Positions 34,603 to 44,816 of a stretch of 64,000 nucleotides of DNA are shown piece by piece. The translations under genes and the position numbers were made by a program. The notes beneath the pieces were generated by a model. The model saw only the letters and a list, made by a program, of their open reading frames with translations. It was not told where the DNA came from and did no database searches. The stretch lies in assembly GCA_022497145.1 (NCBI GenBank), contig MU385933.1, forward strand, positions 62,001 to 126,000, written 5' to 3'. This DNA is from Rostrohypoxylon terebratum. Lineage: Eukaryota; Ascomycota; Sordariomycetes; Xylariales; Hypoxylaceae. Numbering within the stretch: the first letter of the stretch is position 1; the number at the start of each line of letters is the position of its first letter.

Positions 34603-35799
34603 GAGAAGGAAAGAGCAGGAATTCGACTCGGTATATATAGTATTTACGCATGATATGACATGACATGAGACAGACGACACGAGCATCAGACATGACCAGC
34701 ATCAGGGGCTTCAAAGGGAAGCGGAATATTCAGCATCATAATCGACGGACGATCGATCGGCATAACAACGGGGTTTACGAAACTGGTGCATCAGCAATAT
34801 TTTATCATGATTTTTTTTTCTCTCATATTATTTTCCCTTTGTGAGGAGAGGGTCATACGAAGCGGTCATGATAAGAAATCATTTGCATATATGCATGCCA
34901 CGGTGCCCGGATTTATTCTCGTTGGGGGAATGAGGATATGAATAATGGATTATCGGCCGGCTTGGAGGAGGAGGGGTGGGGATGGAGGAGGGGTCTTGGT
35001 CTTCTTCAAATTGGTTCTTATTATTATTACTTATTTTTTTCCCTCCCTTTTCCGACATTGACATTGGATACCAATGTTTTGGGAGAAGAGGAGGGGGAGA
35101 GCGGGAGTATACCAAAAAAGGGGGCTTGGGCGGCGTTCATCATAAGCATTGCGTTACATTTAGGCATTGTGACGAGGCTGACCGGACTACCTATCCGAGA
35201 AGGTATTGAGACGGGAGGTCATACCATGTTTGTAATTCGATAATGCTTGATGGGGGTGGATGAGAGTTGGATGCACGAGAAATTCGACACGTGATGTTGT
35301 CTCACTCATTTATTATCTCCCTAGGCGCTTGTGCTTTTTTTTTTTGGTGATCTTCTCTTCACTTGATATTCATTCTCGTTCTGATGATGTGTAACCATAA
35401 CAGAAGCTAAGGATCGATGCGACCCCAGAAGACGGCTAGACATTCTACCCAAGAACATCTTAAAACGCTTGAGACTTGAGTTAACCTGCAGTATTCCCCA
35501 TGTTTGGACTATTCTTGGCAATTCTTCAACGATGGGTATCTGTATCAGTTCATAAACTTGACGTCCACAACAATCGTCGAGTCTCGGCAACTTGCCCGAA
35601 TAATCTTAGCGATCGGCTAAGAGGAAGGGCTTGGTTACACAAAGGTCTTATATGCGGCAGTGGTCGCATGAAGGATCCAAGAATATTTCCCCCACCATTT
35701 TTTTTAGGAATATTGTTGGGTGGATATCAATCTTTCCTACTTCACCATCTCCCTCTCCCTCACCCTCACCCTCTCGTGCCTATCTTCTGTCAATGGTGT
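34603..35799. other. Intergenic between convergent genes
   Basis: The gap contains the 3' flanks of the GPCR and the amidotransferase. No convincing gene. Poly-T runs lie at 34809-34818 and 35336-35345. Confidence 0.5.
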
Positions 35800-36704
35800 C
35801 TAAAACTCACGCAAGAATCGTAAGAAAGTCCGAGCGACAGCGACGCCGTCGTGTTTGTTGTTGACGCGACGCATTCCATCCTCGAAGGCTTCCTCGGTGA
35901 GGATACCGCCATATCGTCGCATCTCGAGGATCTCGCGCACCATGTCGCCGGTGAACTCGGGGTGCCCTTGCACTGTAATCACCCGCTTCGGGACGTACAT
36001 GGCTTGTATGGGACAGACATCCGTGCGGGCTAGTTGTACGGATCCGGGAGGTAGGGAGAAGACGATGTCACGGTGCATCTGGTGAATAGCCTATGCGGGA
36101 TATGCGCGTAAGTATTATACCGGTGTAGGAGGACGGAAGAGGATAACAGGACAGCGGACAGCGGACAGTGGACAAGCATTGAAAGCGAAGAAGAAGAAGG
36201 GAGGAAAGGAGGAAAGGGGAGGCGAACCAGCTTCTCTACACCAAACAACTTCTTGCCCTCATTCGTGAGCTCGTGCTCAGTGACACTCAACTCCCAACCC
36301 AGGACATTCTTGCCGACTTCGGCGCCCATGGCACGGCCAACAATTTGGTGGCCAAAACAGATACCAATGACGCGGACACGACCACTCTCGAGGCATTGTT
36401 GAGTATACTCTACTAATCGGACGATCCACTCGTCATCTTCATAAGCAGAGTGCTTAGATCCACTGATGAGGATGGCGTCAATCGTATTAGGGTCCGGGTA
36501 TGAGTCCAGGTCGTTGACGACGTCGTAAAATGATATTTCTAGGAGGGACGAGAGCGGCTGGGGTGGGTTCAACGATGCGCATGCTTGTTCAAACAGTTGT
36601 TTGAACACCCCGCCATAAGAGCCGAACTTGGCTTTGACACCAGGAACAGGAGTATCGGCCTCGAGGATAGCAAGGCGGACAGGAGGAATATACTCGGAGC
36701 CCAT
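35800..36704 (-). CDS. Class I glutamine amidotransferase-like protein
   Basis: Two exons, 36228-36704 and 35800-36090, 255 aa. The triad is complete: Cys116 in GICFGHQIVGRAMG, and His202 and Glu204 in TVQGHPEF. AILISGSKHSAYEDDEW precedes the nucleophile, as in stand-alone fungal GMP-synthase-like amidotransferases. The protein has no synthetase domain, so it may be a free glutaminase or gamma-glutamyl peptidase type enzyme. The intron (36091-36227) has a weak GTTCGC donor and a good CGCATAG acceptor, and it contains four tandem 7-bp GGACAGC-like units at 36149-36176. ATG 36702-36704 was preferred over an upstream in-frame ATG (36765-36767) because the extra residues are a low-complexity FLFFFF stretch. 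Confidence 0.83.
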
Positions 36705-36898
36705 GGTGACGGACTTGGGGATGGGCGGCTTAAGATTACGTCGGTGGAAAAAGAAAAAGAGAAACACTAAGTCCTAGAAGAAAGTAGGAGACGTGCCGAG
36801 GAAACAGAGAGTGGATAAAGCCGTTGAAGCTAGAGGGCCGACCGGGATGGGCGAGTTGGGACTAAAGTTGCTAAAGTTGATTGATCTGTGTGTGGTAG

Positions 36899-36950
36899 GT
36901 ATATATATGTATATATGTATATATATATATGTGTGTGTGTGTGTGTGGAG
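36899..36950 (+). repeat. Compound (TA)n-(TG)n microsatellite
   Basis: TATATATG-type units pass into a pure GT run. The array lies about 200 bp upstream of the amidotransferase start, in its likely promoter. A second GT-rich run lies at 37505-37535. Confidence 0.85.
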
Positions 36951-36967
36951 GGAAGATGGGGCATGAG

Positions 36968-37007
36968 AGATATGGAGATATGGAGATATGGCGATATGGC
37001 GATATGA
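36968..37007 (+). repeat. 9-bp tandem repeat GATATGGAG/GATATGGCG
   Basis: Four to five units of GATATGGNG lie in tandem in the upstream region of the amidotransferase gene. Confidence 0.8.
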
Positions 37008-38007
37008 ACTTGGAAACAGTTTTCTCGAGACCTCGAACTACCTGGCCTTTATATAATGTTTTTACCTGGTGTTTGCTAGGGTTAGGTCCTAGAGGCCCTA
37101 GGTAAATATTATACCCAGCTCAGGTATGGATGATATGGATGGTTTGAATGGTACGGATGTCACTGGTGACCGACTAGGTATCGAGTCGAATAAGTTGAGA
37201 GGATGAATCCGAATGACTAGGTAAGAAGTGAGTTGCGTTTCTCCTATTCGGAGGTGACAACCCGCCAAGGGGGTACAGTTGGAATAGAATCAAGATGCAA
37301 GAGACCCCTCCTTTGCCCCTCAGCAGCTCGATAGCGGCATCCTCCTATTCATCGTATTCGATACATTACTAGCAGGTTGTAGCTGGTATGTAGGTAGAGA
37401 TGCATGTGCTAAAGTGGTGGATGTATGTAAATAGGTACCTAGTAGGTATGGATGTTGTATGTTGTATGTTATATGTTGTATGCATGTGTATTGTACTATC
37501 CAATATGTGCGTGTGTGTGCGTGTGTGTGTGTATAATGTGTTCAGCGTGTTCAGTATTATGGATGTTAGGTATCAAATGAATCAGACGGGTATATTTTTC
37601 ACGCTAGCTTCCGCTTCCTTGTAACCACCTAAGCGGCGTACTCGCATTGTTTGTGCATTGCCAAGAAGTAGGTATAGTCGGTCTAGTCTTCATTCGGTTC
37701 GGAGATAGAAATGTGAACGGGTGGAGGGGTTTGAAAGAAAAAAAAAATTCAGGTCAATTGGATGGATGTCGGGTGACAGAAAAAAGGTGGTGAGTGGTAA
37801 CCTGGAAGCACATGGAAGTTAGAAAAGATGATGAAAGTAATAATGAGAAGATGGGGGAGAAGACAGATCTGGACCAACTGGACCAACTGGACCAACAATA
37901 GGACAATCCGATTTTAACTTCCAAGGTTATCATATCATATCATCGATAAGGCAAAAACCTAGAGCGGTGAACCATTTCGTCATAGCCTTAAAGTTTCTTA
38001 AGCTTAA

Positions 38008-38042
38008 GGGGGGTAAGGGGGGTAAGGGGGGTAAGGGGGGGG
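38008..38042 (+). repeat. G-quadruplex-type array (G6-TAA)3-G8
   Basis: Four runs of six or more G are separated by TAA each time. This fits the canonical intramolecular G-quadruplex pattern with 3-nt loops on the plus strand. The unit TAAGGGGGG resembles but does not equal the TTAGGG telomere repeat. Confidence 0.9.
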
Positions 38043-38126
38043 ATTTTACCAGCTGCGGTTTGAAAAACTGGTGGGTAACACCAAACAGCCAGTAGGGAGT
38101 GCCGACATACGACGTAGATGTAATAT

Positions 38127-38163
38127 GTACTTACCTAGGACCTAGTAGGTCCTAGGTAAGTAC
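38127..38163. repeat. Perfect inverted repeat, 17-bp arms, 3-nt centre
   Basis: GTACTTACCTAGGACCT at 38127-38143 is followed by AGT and the exact reverse complement at 38147-38163. It is the longest perfect palindrome noticed among the CCTAGG-type motifs here and lies 85 bp after the G-rich array. Confidence 0.9.
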
Positions 38164-38879
38164 CTATTCATGTAAAAGTGTATGCAAGTAACTTGTACCA
38201 CCCCGTGCACCCCGTGCCGCTGCAACCTTGAAGTGTCGCACGTACCACATGTTATCGCATGGTAGCGCATGTACCGCATGTACTCCCAAGGTTATCTTGC
38301 TGTAGGGCGACTTCCCAGGTCTGTCCCAGGTACGTAATGCGCCTCAATGAAACGGCACGCGCACCCTCTTCATGGTTTGCGGCTCAGAGAGTAAGAACGT
38401 GGCTGGAAAGAGGAAAGAGATATGATTGGTCGATTTAGCTATCGAATAACTAGTATAAGTAACTCTTAGGATAACATCATCCATGATCACGTAATCAACT
38501 GGCTGAAGTAAGGGAGACCCCGTCCGATAACATTTAGGTTTAAACTTTAGGTACAAAAAGACAAAAAGGGGTATCGGAGAACCGTTGTTAATCTTTTCAG
38601 GTCTTACATACCTACCTGCCACCTGCCTACCTAGTATACCCAGTATACCCTACTATTATCCAAGATCTCAGCTGAGAGTTTGCCGGAAATAATAATCTGC
38701 GCTTTCTTATCCTTTCTTTTTTTTCTTACATCGACACCCCCCCCCCCTCTCCCCTCAACATCGGCAAGCCTCGTCTTCGGTCCGCCCTTCAAAGCATTGG
38801 TCGAGATTCGATCCTCGTAACAACGTAAGTATGACAAATCGATATTATACTCCCATGTGAGTGCTCCGTAAAAGAAAGG

Positions 38880-39590
38880 ATGGCAAATGTCCAATTCGTC
38901 AGTCCATTCGCGTTGCTGGCCTCAGTTGCTCGGAAGAACTGTTATGGGATTCCTCTTACAAGGTCTCTAGAACTATGGCAACTATCCGCGAACATGGGAA
39001 TCGCTTCCTAGTACGTATCTACAGCCAAAGGTTCCACCATGTTTGATATTTGGCCTAGCCGCCCCTGCAATGCTACGCCCATTCTGGGGAAAGACGTGCT
39101 TGGACCTCGGGGTCTGCCTGTCACGGCGTTTGCTATTGGTGTGGGGGCAACACTTTAACTCGTTGCAGACGTCCTATTGCAAAGCAGGATATGCAGTAAG
39201 CAGCCATTATTGTGGCACCGCGATACTGCCACGTCGGATGGGCGTGTATCTAGGTATCGTTCCGGTACCTGGTCAAGGAAGCTATTCAGAATCTCAGGAC
39301 CTAGGTCTGCTTCAAAGTTGGGGAGATAATGCCGGATAATGCAAGGCAGCTTGTTTCAATATTGGTTCACTCCTTATCGAAAGGGAATCCTTCGCTCCAA
39401 ATCTGGCAGTATGATCGCCGCCCATGAGAGCGACTTGGTTTGTCTAGGAAGTAGACCGGCATATGCACGTTCGATGCACGTTCCCGCGGGTCACCATGCC
39501 GGACGTCAAGGACAAGGAGCACTTCCAACCTACCTAACCTACCTAGTTCTCCAACTCCAAGATATACCACCGCGGTACAGCCCGACATAA
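38880..39590 (+). pseudogene. Possible nonsense-inactivated gene, unknown family
   Basis: One frame from ATG 38880 to 39590 (236 codons) has only three internal stops: TAG at about 39009, TAA 39156 and TAA at about 39327. Each is one C-to-T change away from a Gln codon. The segments look protein-like, for example MANVQFVSPFALLASVARKN at the start and LGKDVLGPRGLPVTAFAIG after the first stop. No family was recognised. An opposite-strand frame (39367-39588) overlaps, so this could also be a chance opening. Confidence 0.3.
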
Positions 39591-41251
39591 CTTCAAAGAG
39601 AACGTACCGAATAACTGCAAAATTACCTACTGGGTAAGCTACCTAGTAGGCCGTTTGTCCCTGTTACTACCCACGTTAGTGTTCTGGACGCCTTCTGCTT
39701 GTTTGTGAAGCTTATCATGATAAATACTAGACATGAACAGTGGTCGCCTTCATCACCGCCCGTGAGGAAGAGACACACTAGACAAAATTATCAATAGATC
39801 ATCAAAACCCATGGAATTCAGGCTTGGAGTACGCTAATGCAATGTTCTGGATGGCTACATGACGCTCTACACGGTTCTTACAGACTTCGACGAGGGGAGG
39901 GATTAACAAAGTATTGATAGTTACCTACATGTAGGTATTGAATGTCCGAACAATCTCGATGTTTGGGCGAATTTAATAATTTTGCAATGTTCAGCGACGT
40001 AGCCGCGTCTTAAAGCTAAGCGGCAACGAACTATGAAGCATAGTGGGAGTAAGTGCTTACCGTGGGTTGGTCGTAAAGCTGACCTTAACAGGAAGAACCG
40101 GACCACACCAATCCACTGTGCATCGGAGAGGAGGAAGGTATCTCGCCGTTGATCAAGGGATAACTTGGAAGGGTGTTGCGATGTTAGAAATCGACCAATC
40201 TAAATTTGACAGGTCGGCGGCGCAGCCTGCGAGGTGATAGTAGAGTTGCTTGTTTGAGTTCACTACATCGGCATTTTGTCCCTTATGAGGGAATAGATGG
40301 TCGAGTAGAAAGTTGGTTCATTTACCGAAATCTTGTGTGAATGGGATGGGAATATTCTCTTTGCTAACGACGCCAGTTCCATGTCGCCTCTAGGACGTGA
40401 AGAACACTATTACCAAGACTTTGTGGCTTCTTTAAGCAAATGAGTTTGACATAGTTACCTGGTCCTAAGGTATGCAGCGGGGATGGAAATCATATCATGA
40501 TCATAGATTAACTAGGCACACAACTTCTACAGCAATGCCATGCGGGTTGTCGTCGAGATATTATCCTCTAAGCTTTATAGGACGATATAATCTACGAAGA
40601 TAGATGGTAGCTAAGTGGTACCCTAAGAGAATATGCCATCATTAAGCGACATCCCCTAGTGCGATATACTTACTTTCTAGAAAAATACCTAACTAGATTT
40701 GCGTAATTACGTGCGTAGTTGCTACCCGATCGAGGAAAGAGACACAAGTCTTCCATCTATTCCCGGGGTCTCTAAAGTCGGAAAAGGATTATCGGAAATA
40801 GTTATCCCTGAATGAGTAGGCTTTTCATCGTATTAGCACCAATTTACCCTGAACTCCTGGGGTAAGAATACCTGAAATCTCGAAATTGTTAAATTCGCAA
40901 GGGAAACTAGATACCTACCTAAGTTTAGTTCTGACACAAAGAAGACTAGTAAGTACTCTAGATTTTTAAAACATAAGGTTGCCGAACATGGTACTAAGTT
41001 TTGAATTAGTTGATTTGTAGGGGTTTTGCCTTCTACTTATTTCTTCTATCTCTCATGTAGTATACCTAGGTATGCACGGGCCATAATGTGTGGCGTTCTT
41101 ACTTTTTTTTAGAGTTTATAAGCTATTTTGTACCTAGCTCAGCTTTCTCCGAAACAATCTTCGAGATAAAAACATCCCAACTTTTTTCTTCAAGATTTTT
41201 ACATCATTCCTAATCAACAGTGTTCGGAATAAACAAGATGGCTGCACTTCC
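39591..41251. other. Intergenic
   Basis: No convincing gene. A 20-codon frame at 40380 (MSPLGREEHYYQDF) looks protein-like but stops at once and has no partner exon. Confidence 0.5.
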
Positions 41252-42115
41252 ATGGAATTCAAGATCGATGAAGCATTCATGCTTCTTATTGGACGATTAA
41301 GAGCAACTTCTGCAAGAGAGCTGATCGTAAGAGCCCCTCTCACGCCAATCGACCTACGTGGCGCGGCTTTTTTAACTGCGGAGACAATTCCAGAAGGAAT
41401 ACCATTCATATTCGCTAGGTGTCTTAGCCGTGAGCAACGACGAAAGTTACTTGGGCAGCCAAAAGAAAGCGCAACCCCTCAGGCCGCCCTGAAGCCAGTC
41501 TACGTACCATACGATACAGATATCAAACCACCAACGCCTCTGCCACTTGAGCAGCGTCATATTCTAGCATCGAAATTCAAAGAACAGATGCCGCCAGGGT
41601 TCCCTAATATGGTTGTTCTCAAGTCTCCCTTCTGCGAAAACAATCTTCCAGCATTAAAAGCTTCGATATCGATCCAGGCCATCGATGGTGAAGATACTGA
41701 TCCTACGGAGAACTTGAAGGACATACCAATGCTCTACGATACAGGAGCACAAACCACAACAATCTCGGAAGAGCTGCTGAGCCTTCAATTCCAAGAATTC
41801 CTTCGCACCGACGAGGTCCACGAGCCGTATTGTACTTCTCAAGCTCCTCGACAGCCTCGATTGGTACAGGTTACAGCCGATATTTGTTTCACTAATACTG
41901 TTATTTCTTTGGATTTCATCGCAGTTGTACGACCAAAGGAAACCATGCCGAATCATTTCAATGGGGTGATTCTAGGCCAAAAAGGCGCGATCGACTCGTT
42001 AGTTACGGAAATGGTACCAAGAAACTTCCTCCCGCACTTATCGGGGGAATTTTGGGGTGAAATTCGTATCACCCGCGTCTACGACGTAATTCTAGAGGAA
42101 GTCAAGGAGTACTAG
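41252..42115 (+). CDS. Stand-alone retropepsin-like aspartic protease-fold protein
   Basis: Intronless, 287 aa. Residues 130-260 look like a single retropepsin fold. MLYDTGAQTTTIS holds the DTGA active-site motif at 163-166, with hydrophobic flanks. NHFNGVILGQKGAID near 235-248 matches the second conserved G-x-I-x-G segment. There is no reverse transcriptase, RNase H, integrase or zinc knuckle nearby and no long terminal repeat was noticed, so this is not an intact retroelement. The first 120 residues have no recognised domain. Such single-domain proteases act as dimers when active. A deleted relic of the same gene, including 3' flank, lies at 29055-29400, so the family has been copied locally. 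It may be a domesticated or orphaned transposon protease; activity is unproven. Confidence 0.65.
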   Translation: MEFKIDEAFMLLIGRLRATSARELIVRAPLTPIDLRGAAFLTAETIPEGIPFIFARCLSREQRRKLLGQPKESATPQAALKPVYVPYDTDIKPPTPLPLEQRHILASKFKEQMPPGFPNMVVLKSPFCENNLPALKASISIQAIDGEDTDPTENLKDIPMLYDTGAQTTTISEELLSLQFQEFLRTDEVHEPYCTSQAPRQPRLVQVTADICFTNTVISLDFIAVVRPKETMPNHFNGVILGQKGAIDSLVTEMVPRNFLPHLSGEFWGEIRITRVYDVILEEVKEY

Positions 42116-43220
42116 TAGATTGTGATTCTAGAGCTTAACACAAACAAATATACCAGCCGCCATGATGAATCAGCAAGCACCTTCGTGCCGTATGTTCGAC
42201 TTACGTCGTCCTGCTTGTCAGGGATTTTGGTAAGTACCTAGTTTGAAGTGACAAGTTTACTTATGATGGGTCCACGATGTTGATAACATAATATTTACTC
42301 AAACATGCTTGTTGTTTACTTGTTAAGTAGTATTAATATGTGGGACTGCTATAACTTCTCCAGCCTCTAGAGCTACTACTACTTAAAAATGACATTGCCA
42401 ACATGTTACTGGATACTATTAGATACTTTTAAGGCTTAAGGTACTTATGCAATCACAAGCAGATCGACGAGGTTGTATGAGAGTGCCAACGTCCAAATAA
42501 GCTCAAGTGTACCTGACTGGATTCAAACGTGGGACTAAATCCTATTTCTCCCATTTATCCCATTCTCGAAGCCATCAACGTCTCTTGGCGTGTCCGGAAA
42601 ATCCCGTTACTTTGTGATATATTAGAATCCCCTAATGGTGCATACCATCTGTTGGGAAAACCGGGTTGTTATCGGATGGGCGCAGGGGTATTGACCAATC
42701 AACGTCTATATGCCGGCAATTCTTGTCCCTTCTAAGGTGACATAAGTGCATATTATGGGTCAAGATATATGGAAAAGGAGGTTAGGTATCAAGGCAAGAT
42801 AGCATAAAATTGCATGTGCTGTGCCGCAATATGTGAAGGTGACTAAATTATTTCTTGTTTCTTGAGAGCGAACTCGGAAACCTTCAGAGGAAAAAAAAAG
42901 ATTGGGAAGAATACATACAAGGGAAAGTCGAGGTTCTTCTTTTTTGAAAGACTTTTCCATAAAGCGTTCGGACTTAAAACTACCTGAATAGTGTAGGTAC
43001 CTAAGGTCCTAAGCCATCCCGGGCAATGTCTCACTTATCTAGATCGAGGCGCCAGGTGTGTTATGCAAGCAACTTGGTTTGACGCCATTCTGCAAGATTG
43101 GTTCACCTTCCGACCAGGGGAGTGGGCTGTGTAAGGCGGTGAGATACACGGTAGCAATAGTAACATTGACACTGTCAACACTGTCCTGGTTGAGATAAGA
43201 GCGATAACGATATCTTTGAC
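42116..43220. other. Intergenic, 3' flank of the retropepsin-like gene
   Basis: The first 130 bp or so share sequence with the relic locus at 29280-29400. No other gene is visible. Confidence 0.5.
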
Positions 43221-43746
43221 ATGTGGCGAAAGTCGATTGAAAGCCGAAATATCGTCATCTCAGATTTAAGCGATTCAAGGTCATTGATAACCTTGACGTT
43301 ACTACTATCCGCAAAAAAAATCTAATAATCTAACTACCTAAATAAATCCATCGAAAAAATTGCTTTATTCGTCAATACCTAGTGATATCGAAGAAAATTT
43401 GAAGAAAAGTTTCAGATCCAGCGCGTCATCGCTGCTTCGGAGCAAACCGGACGCGTTCAGGGAGTCGAGGTCCAGCTATCGACTGATCTGGCGTGGTCCC
43501 GTAAAACCTGAGCCCGTTATATTATCGGCTTTGACTCGGAAAGACAGTGGATCAACAACATCTGATTACATTCAGATCGTAGACCGACATTACATGAGTC
43601 TCGAACTGGGCTTTGATACGAGCGAGAAGGCTTTGTTGGTGAATCATTCCCTGTTCCGCTGGCACGGGCTTACATCAGATCCACTTTACGATATCTCGAA
43701 ATATCCTATCAAAGGGTCCAAGAAGAAGTCGGAATCTAGTATATAA
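43221..43746 (+). CDS. Hypothetical protein
   Basis: A two-exon model (43221-43297 and 43383-43746, 146 aa) joins MWRKSIESRNIVISDLSDS, through a weak GTTACT donor and a good CTAAC...CCTAG acceptor, to a Ser-rich segment starting DIEENLKKSFRSSASS. The second exon alone is open for 129 codons but has no ATG, which favours splicing. The C-terminus is basic (KGSKKKSESSI). No family is recognised. The stop lies 119 bp before the F-box gene start, in the same orientation. Confidence 0.4.
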
Positions 43747-43865
43747 GGTCCATAGATGGTGCCGGTCTCGTGTCTAAGTTTCTTGTTGAAGCCTCGACAG
43801 CGTGCATTATACTTTTGTTGACCCCTTCTGTGTATCTCTGTTTGCCACAATCCATGTTGCACGTC

Positions 43866-44816
43866 ATGGCACCCTCACAACTCTCGATAGATTCACTCCC
43901 GAACGAGGTATGATGCGAATTCGTTCTATTTCACAAGCGAAGAAGGTATTAACGTCTACTAAAAAAAGATCATCATCCACGTCTTGAGTTCCTTTCCGAC
44001 TCGCGAGCTGTTGCCCCTTGCTGCTGTCTGCCGCCGCTTCCATGGACTTGTTGGCCGTATACAATACTCCCGTCTCATAGAAGCTTCGAAGTTGCAGGAC
44101 CACGAAATGATCCTTGAGTGCTATCACCCAAGCGAAAAGCTATCCACGCCCGAGCTTTTCTGTGAATACCTCGGTACGAACGGGCTTACGGAAGCCGGCG
44201 ACGAGGCCCACCTCGGAGAGCTCAACAAGCTCTACTCTCGATTCCGGCCATTTCTCGGAGAGGAGAGGCGAATCGGAACTGCCGGAGAAGAATTGACGAC
44301 TCAACTACCCACGCATCAAGTTTCTCTCGACTCTAGTGAATTGTTCTCTCAGATGTGCACCGTTACCAACCTAGTTAAAGTTGGACCAAGGAATGGCCTC
44401 TTTACTAGCCTCTCCAACGTCACAGACAGCGTGGTCCGTGTTTGGCGCGATTGGCTCAAGCGCGCAGCAGAAAATACGGCAGCAAGAAGGCAGCAGCAAG
44501 CGAATTCGGACGTGGATGACCCGTCCATTTTGTGGACCGACTCGTCAAAGACCGTTGGGTTGAGATTCAGGGTCATCGAGGACGAGAGTGTACCCGCGCC
44601 CGTACTCTTTGGCCGAGATGAAGACCCATCGGTCTCGTACACACTGGAGTATCAAGGTATGTGGATCGGCACTTACCCGAGGTTACTTGATCGCAGGCTC
44701 ACCGGTGAATCACAGAATTGCTTATAAAAGCAAATTGGCTGCTGCTCAGTTACGAGACATCTGAAGCTCAGCAAGTCACCCATTCAGGTAAAGCAATCGT
44801 AATCGCATCCTTGTGA
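43866..44816 (+). CDS. F-box protein (fungal type)
   Basis: Three exons, 43866-43907, 43969-44656 and 44716-44816, 276 aa. The F-box is assembled across intron 1: LPNE joins IIIHVLSSFPTRELLPLA, then VCRRFHGLV. After it comes LILECYHPSEKLSTPELFCEYLG-like sequence (here MILECYHPSEKLSTPELF), LYSRFRPF, and SLDSSELFSQMCTVTNLVKV, all typical of a widespread Pezizomycotina F-box family. Exon 3 supplies the conserved end ELLIKANWLLLSYE...HSGKAIVIASL. As an F-box protein it is expected to bind Skp1 and supply substrate specificity to an SCF ubiquitin ligase; the target is unknown. All splice sites are GT-AG, and intron 1 has a CTACTAA-like branch site. Confidence 0.85.

Larger units (their letters stand above)
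36705..38879. other. 2.2-kb repeat-rich intergenic stretch
   Basis: No convincing gene. It holds TA/TG microsatellites, a 9-bp GATATGGAG array, a 9-bp CTGGACCAA x3 repeat (37869-37895), a G-quadruplex candidate and a long palindrome, the main ones listed separately. Confidence 0.55.

Noticed and set aside
41252..42115. Full LTR retrotransposon around the retropepsin-like gene
   Set aside because: No reverse transcriptase, RNase H or integrase frames and no matching long terminal repeats were seen on either side.
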